Part shown: positions 5,648-6,070 of the stretch, in pieces
Layout of the letters: each line of letters starts with the position of its first letter
Position numbering within the stretch: position 1 is the stretch's first letter
NCBI GenBank assembly: GCA_022701475.1
Contig: JAKOOI010000460.1
Span: 1-6,070, forward strand
Direction of reading: 5' to 3'
Source of the DNA: Weeksellaceae bacterium
Lineage (GTDB): Bacteria; Bacteroidota; Bacteroidia; Flavobacteriales; Weeksellaceae
DNA: 6,070 nucleotides
Position numbers and translations under genes: made by a program
Notes under the pieces: generated by a model
Told to the model about the DNA's origin: nothing
The model's input: only the letters and a program-made list of their open reading frames with translations
Databases searched by the model: none

Positions 5648-6070
5648 ATGAAAAAGTATCTTACATTTCTGATGATGACGGGGTTGCTGGGCCTGCTGCT
5701 TTCCTGTGGCGGCGATGACGACATCTGTGAAAGCGGAGAAGGAACTCCGCGGATGAAAGTGTCATTCCTGAACTTTGAAAGCGGAAAGGAAAGGACCCTT
5801 GATTCCCTGTATGTAGCGGTGGATTACGGCTCCGGAAAGGTTCAGCTGGGAGGCCAGGCGAAAATTACTTCCAGGGTTATTCCTTTACGGGTAGACGATG
5901 CTCCATATACGGATATTTATTTCAGGATTACGAATAAAGGGAAAGAATCAAAAGTAAGGGTAAATTATACTACCCGGTCTATCTATGTATCACCGGGATG
6001 CGGTATCAAAAAAACATATGAAAGCCTGAATGCGGTGCTGGATCCTGCCACCGTGATCCCGGTAAGAAGT
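5648..6070 (+). CDS. DUF6452-like lipoprotein, N-terminal 141 residues (3' truncated by window)
   Basis: The frame is open from ATG 5648 to the window end with no stop (141 codons). Residues 1-20 are a lipoprotein signal peptide (MKKYLTFLMMTGLLGLLLSC, Cys20), followed by GGDDD, an acidic run that could act as a surface-export signal. The mature part reads DDICESGEGTPRMKVSF near the start, a VIPLRVDD segment in the middle, and VNYTTRSIYVSPGCGIKKTYESL near the end. This matches what I recall of the DUF6452 family of Bacteroidota: a D-x-C start, TPR, 'PLR', and a late Y-V-S-x-x-C-G motif. The conserved cysteines (Cys27 and the one in PGCG) probably form a disulfide in the cell envelope. In flavobacteria this gene often follows rlmD and precedes a DUF6048 gene, which would lie just past the right edge. 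Function unknown. Confidence 0.8.
   Translation, partial: MKKYLTFLMMTGLLGLLLSCGGDDDICESGEGTPRMKVSFLNFESGKERTLDSLYVAVDYGSGKVQLGGQAKITSRVIPLRVDDAPYTDIYFRITNKGKESKVRVNYTTRSIYVSPGCGIKKTYESLNAVLDPATVIPVRS

Overview
The window looks like chromosomal DNA from a Bacteroidota flavobacterium, most probably Chryseobacterium or a close Weeksellaceae relative. The evidence is a Bacteroidota-type SdhB tail, a TlpA-like lipoprotein, an RlmD followed by a DUF6452-type lipoprotein, almost no Shine-Dalgarno sequences, and the -7 box TAnnTTTG of Bacteroidota primary sigma factor promoters upstream of five genes. The genus is an inference from protein style, not from a search.

Layout. (1) Positions 1-307 hold the 3' end of sdhB (succinate dehydrogenase iron-sulfur subunit), closed by a hairpin terminator that probably serves both converging genes. 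(2) Positions 361-2400 form an AT-rich accessory-looking segment. It carries a minus-strand XRE-family regulator, a divergent 173-bp control region with a 9-bp perfect inverted repeat, a plus-strand lipoprotein resembling flavobacterial 'fulvocin C-related' proteins, and an overlapping exported protein of unknown function with an odd start. (3) Positions 2528-4093 encode a 521-residue lipoprotein with a thioredoxin-like C-terminal domain that has lost both cysteines of the CxxC site, followed by a strong terminator. (4) Positions 4205-5617 encode RlmD, the iron-sulfur m5U methyltransferase for 23S rRNA. (5) Positions 5648-6070 hold the 5' part of a DUF6452-like lipoprotein that runs off the window.

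The flanking genes (sdhB, the TlpA-like lipoprotein, rlmD, DUF6452) look like ordinary chromosomal genes. The 361-2400 segment is the least ordinary part: a regulator transcribed divergently from a putative surface lipoprotein and an overlapping exported partner, with a candidate operator between them. Base composition differs by eye; for example 2221-2280 has 16 G/C of 60, whereas 5281-5340 in rlmD has 33 of 60. No transposase, integrase, tRNA, rRNA or CRISPR array is visible. I see a plausible small accessory unit, but nothing that proves a new system.
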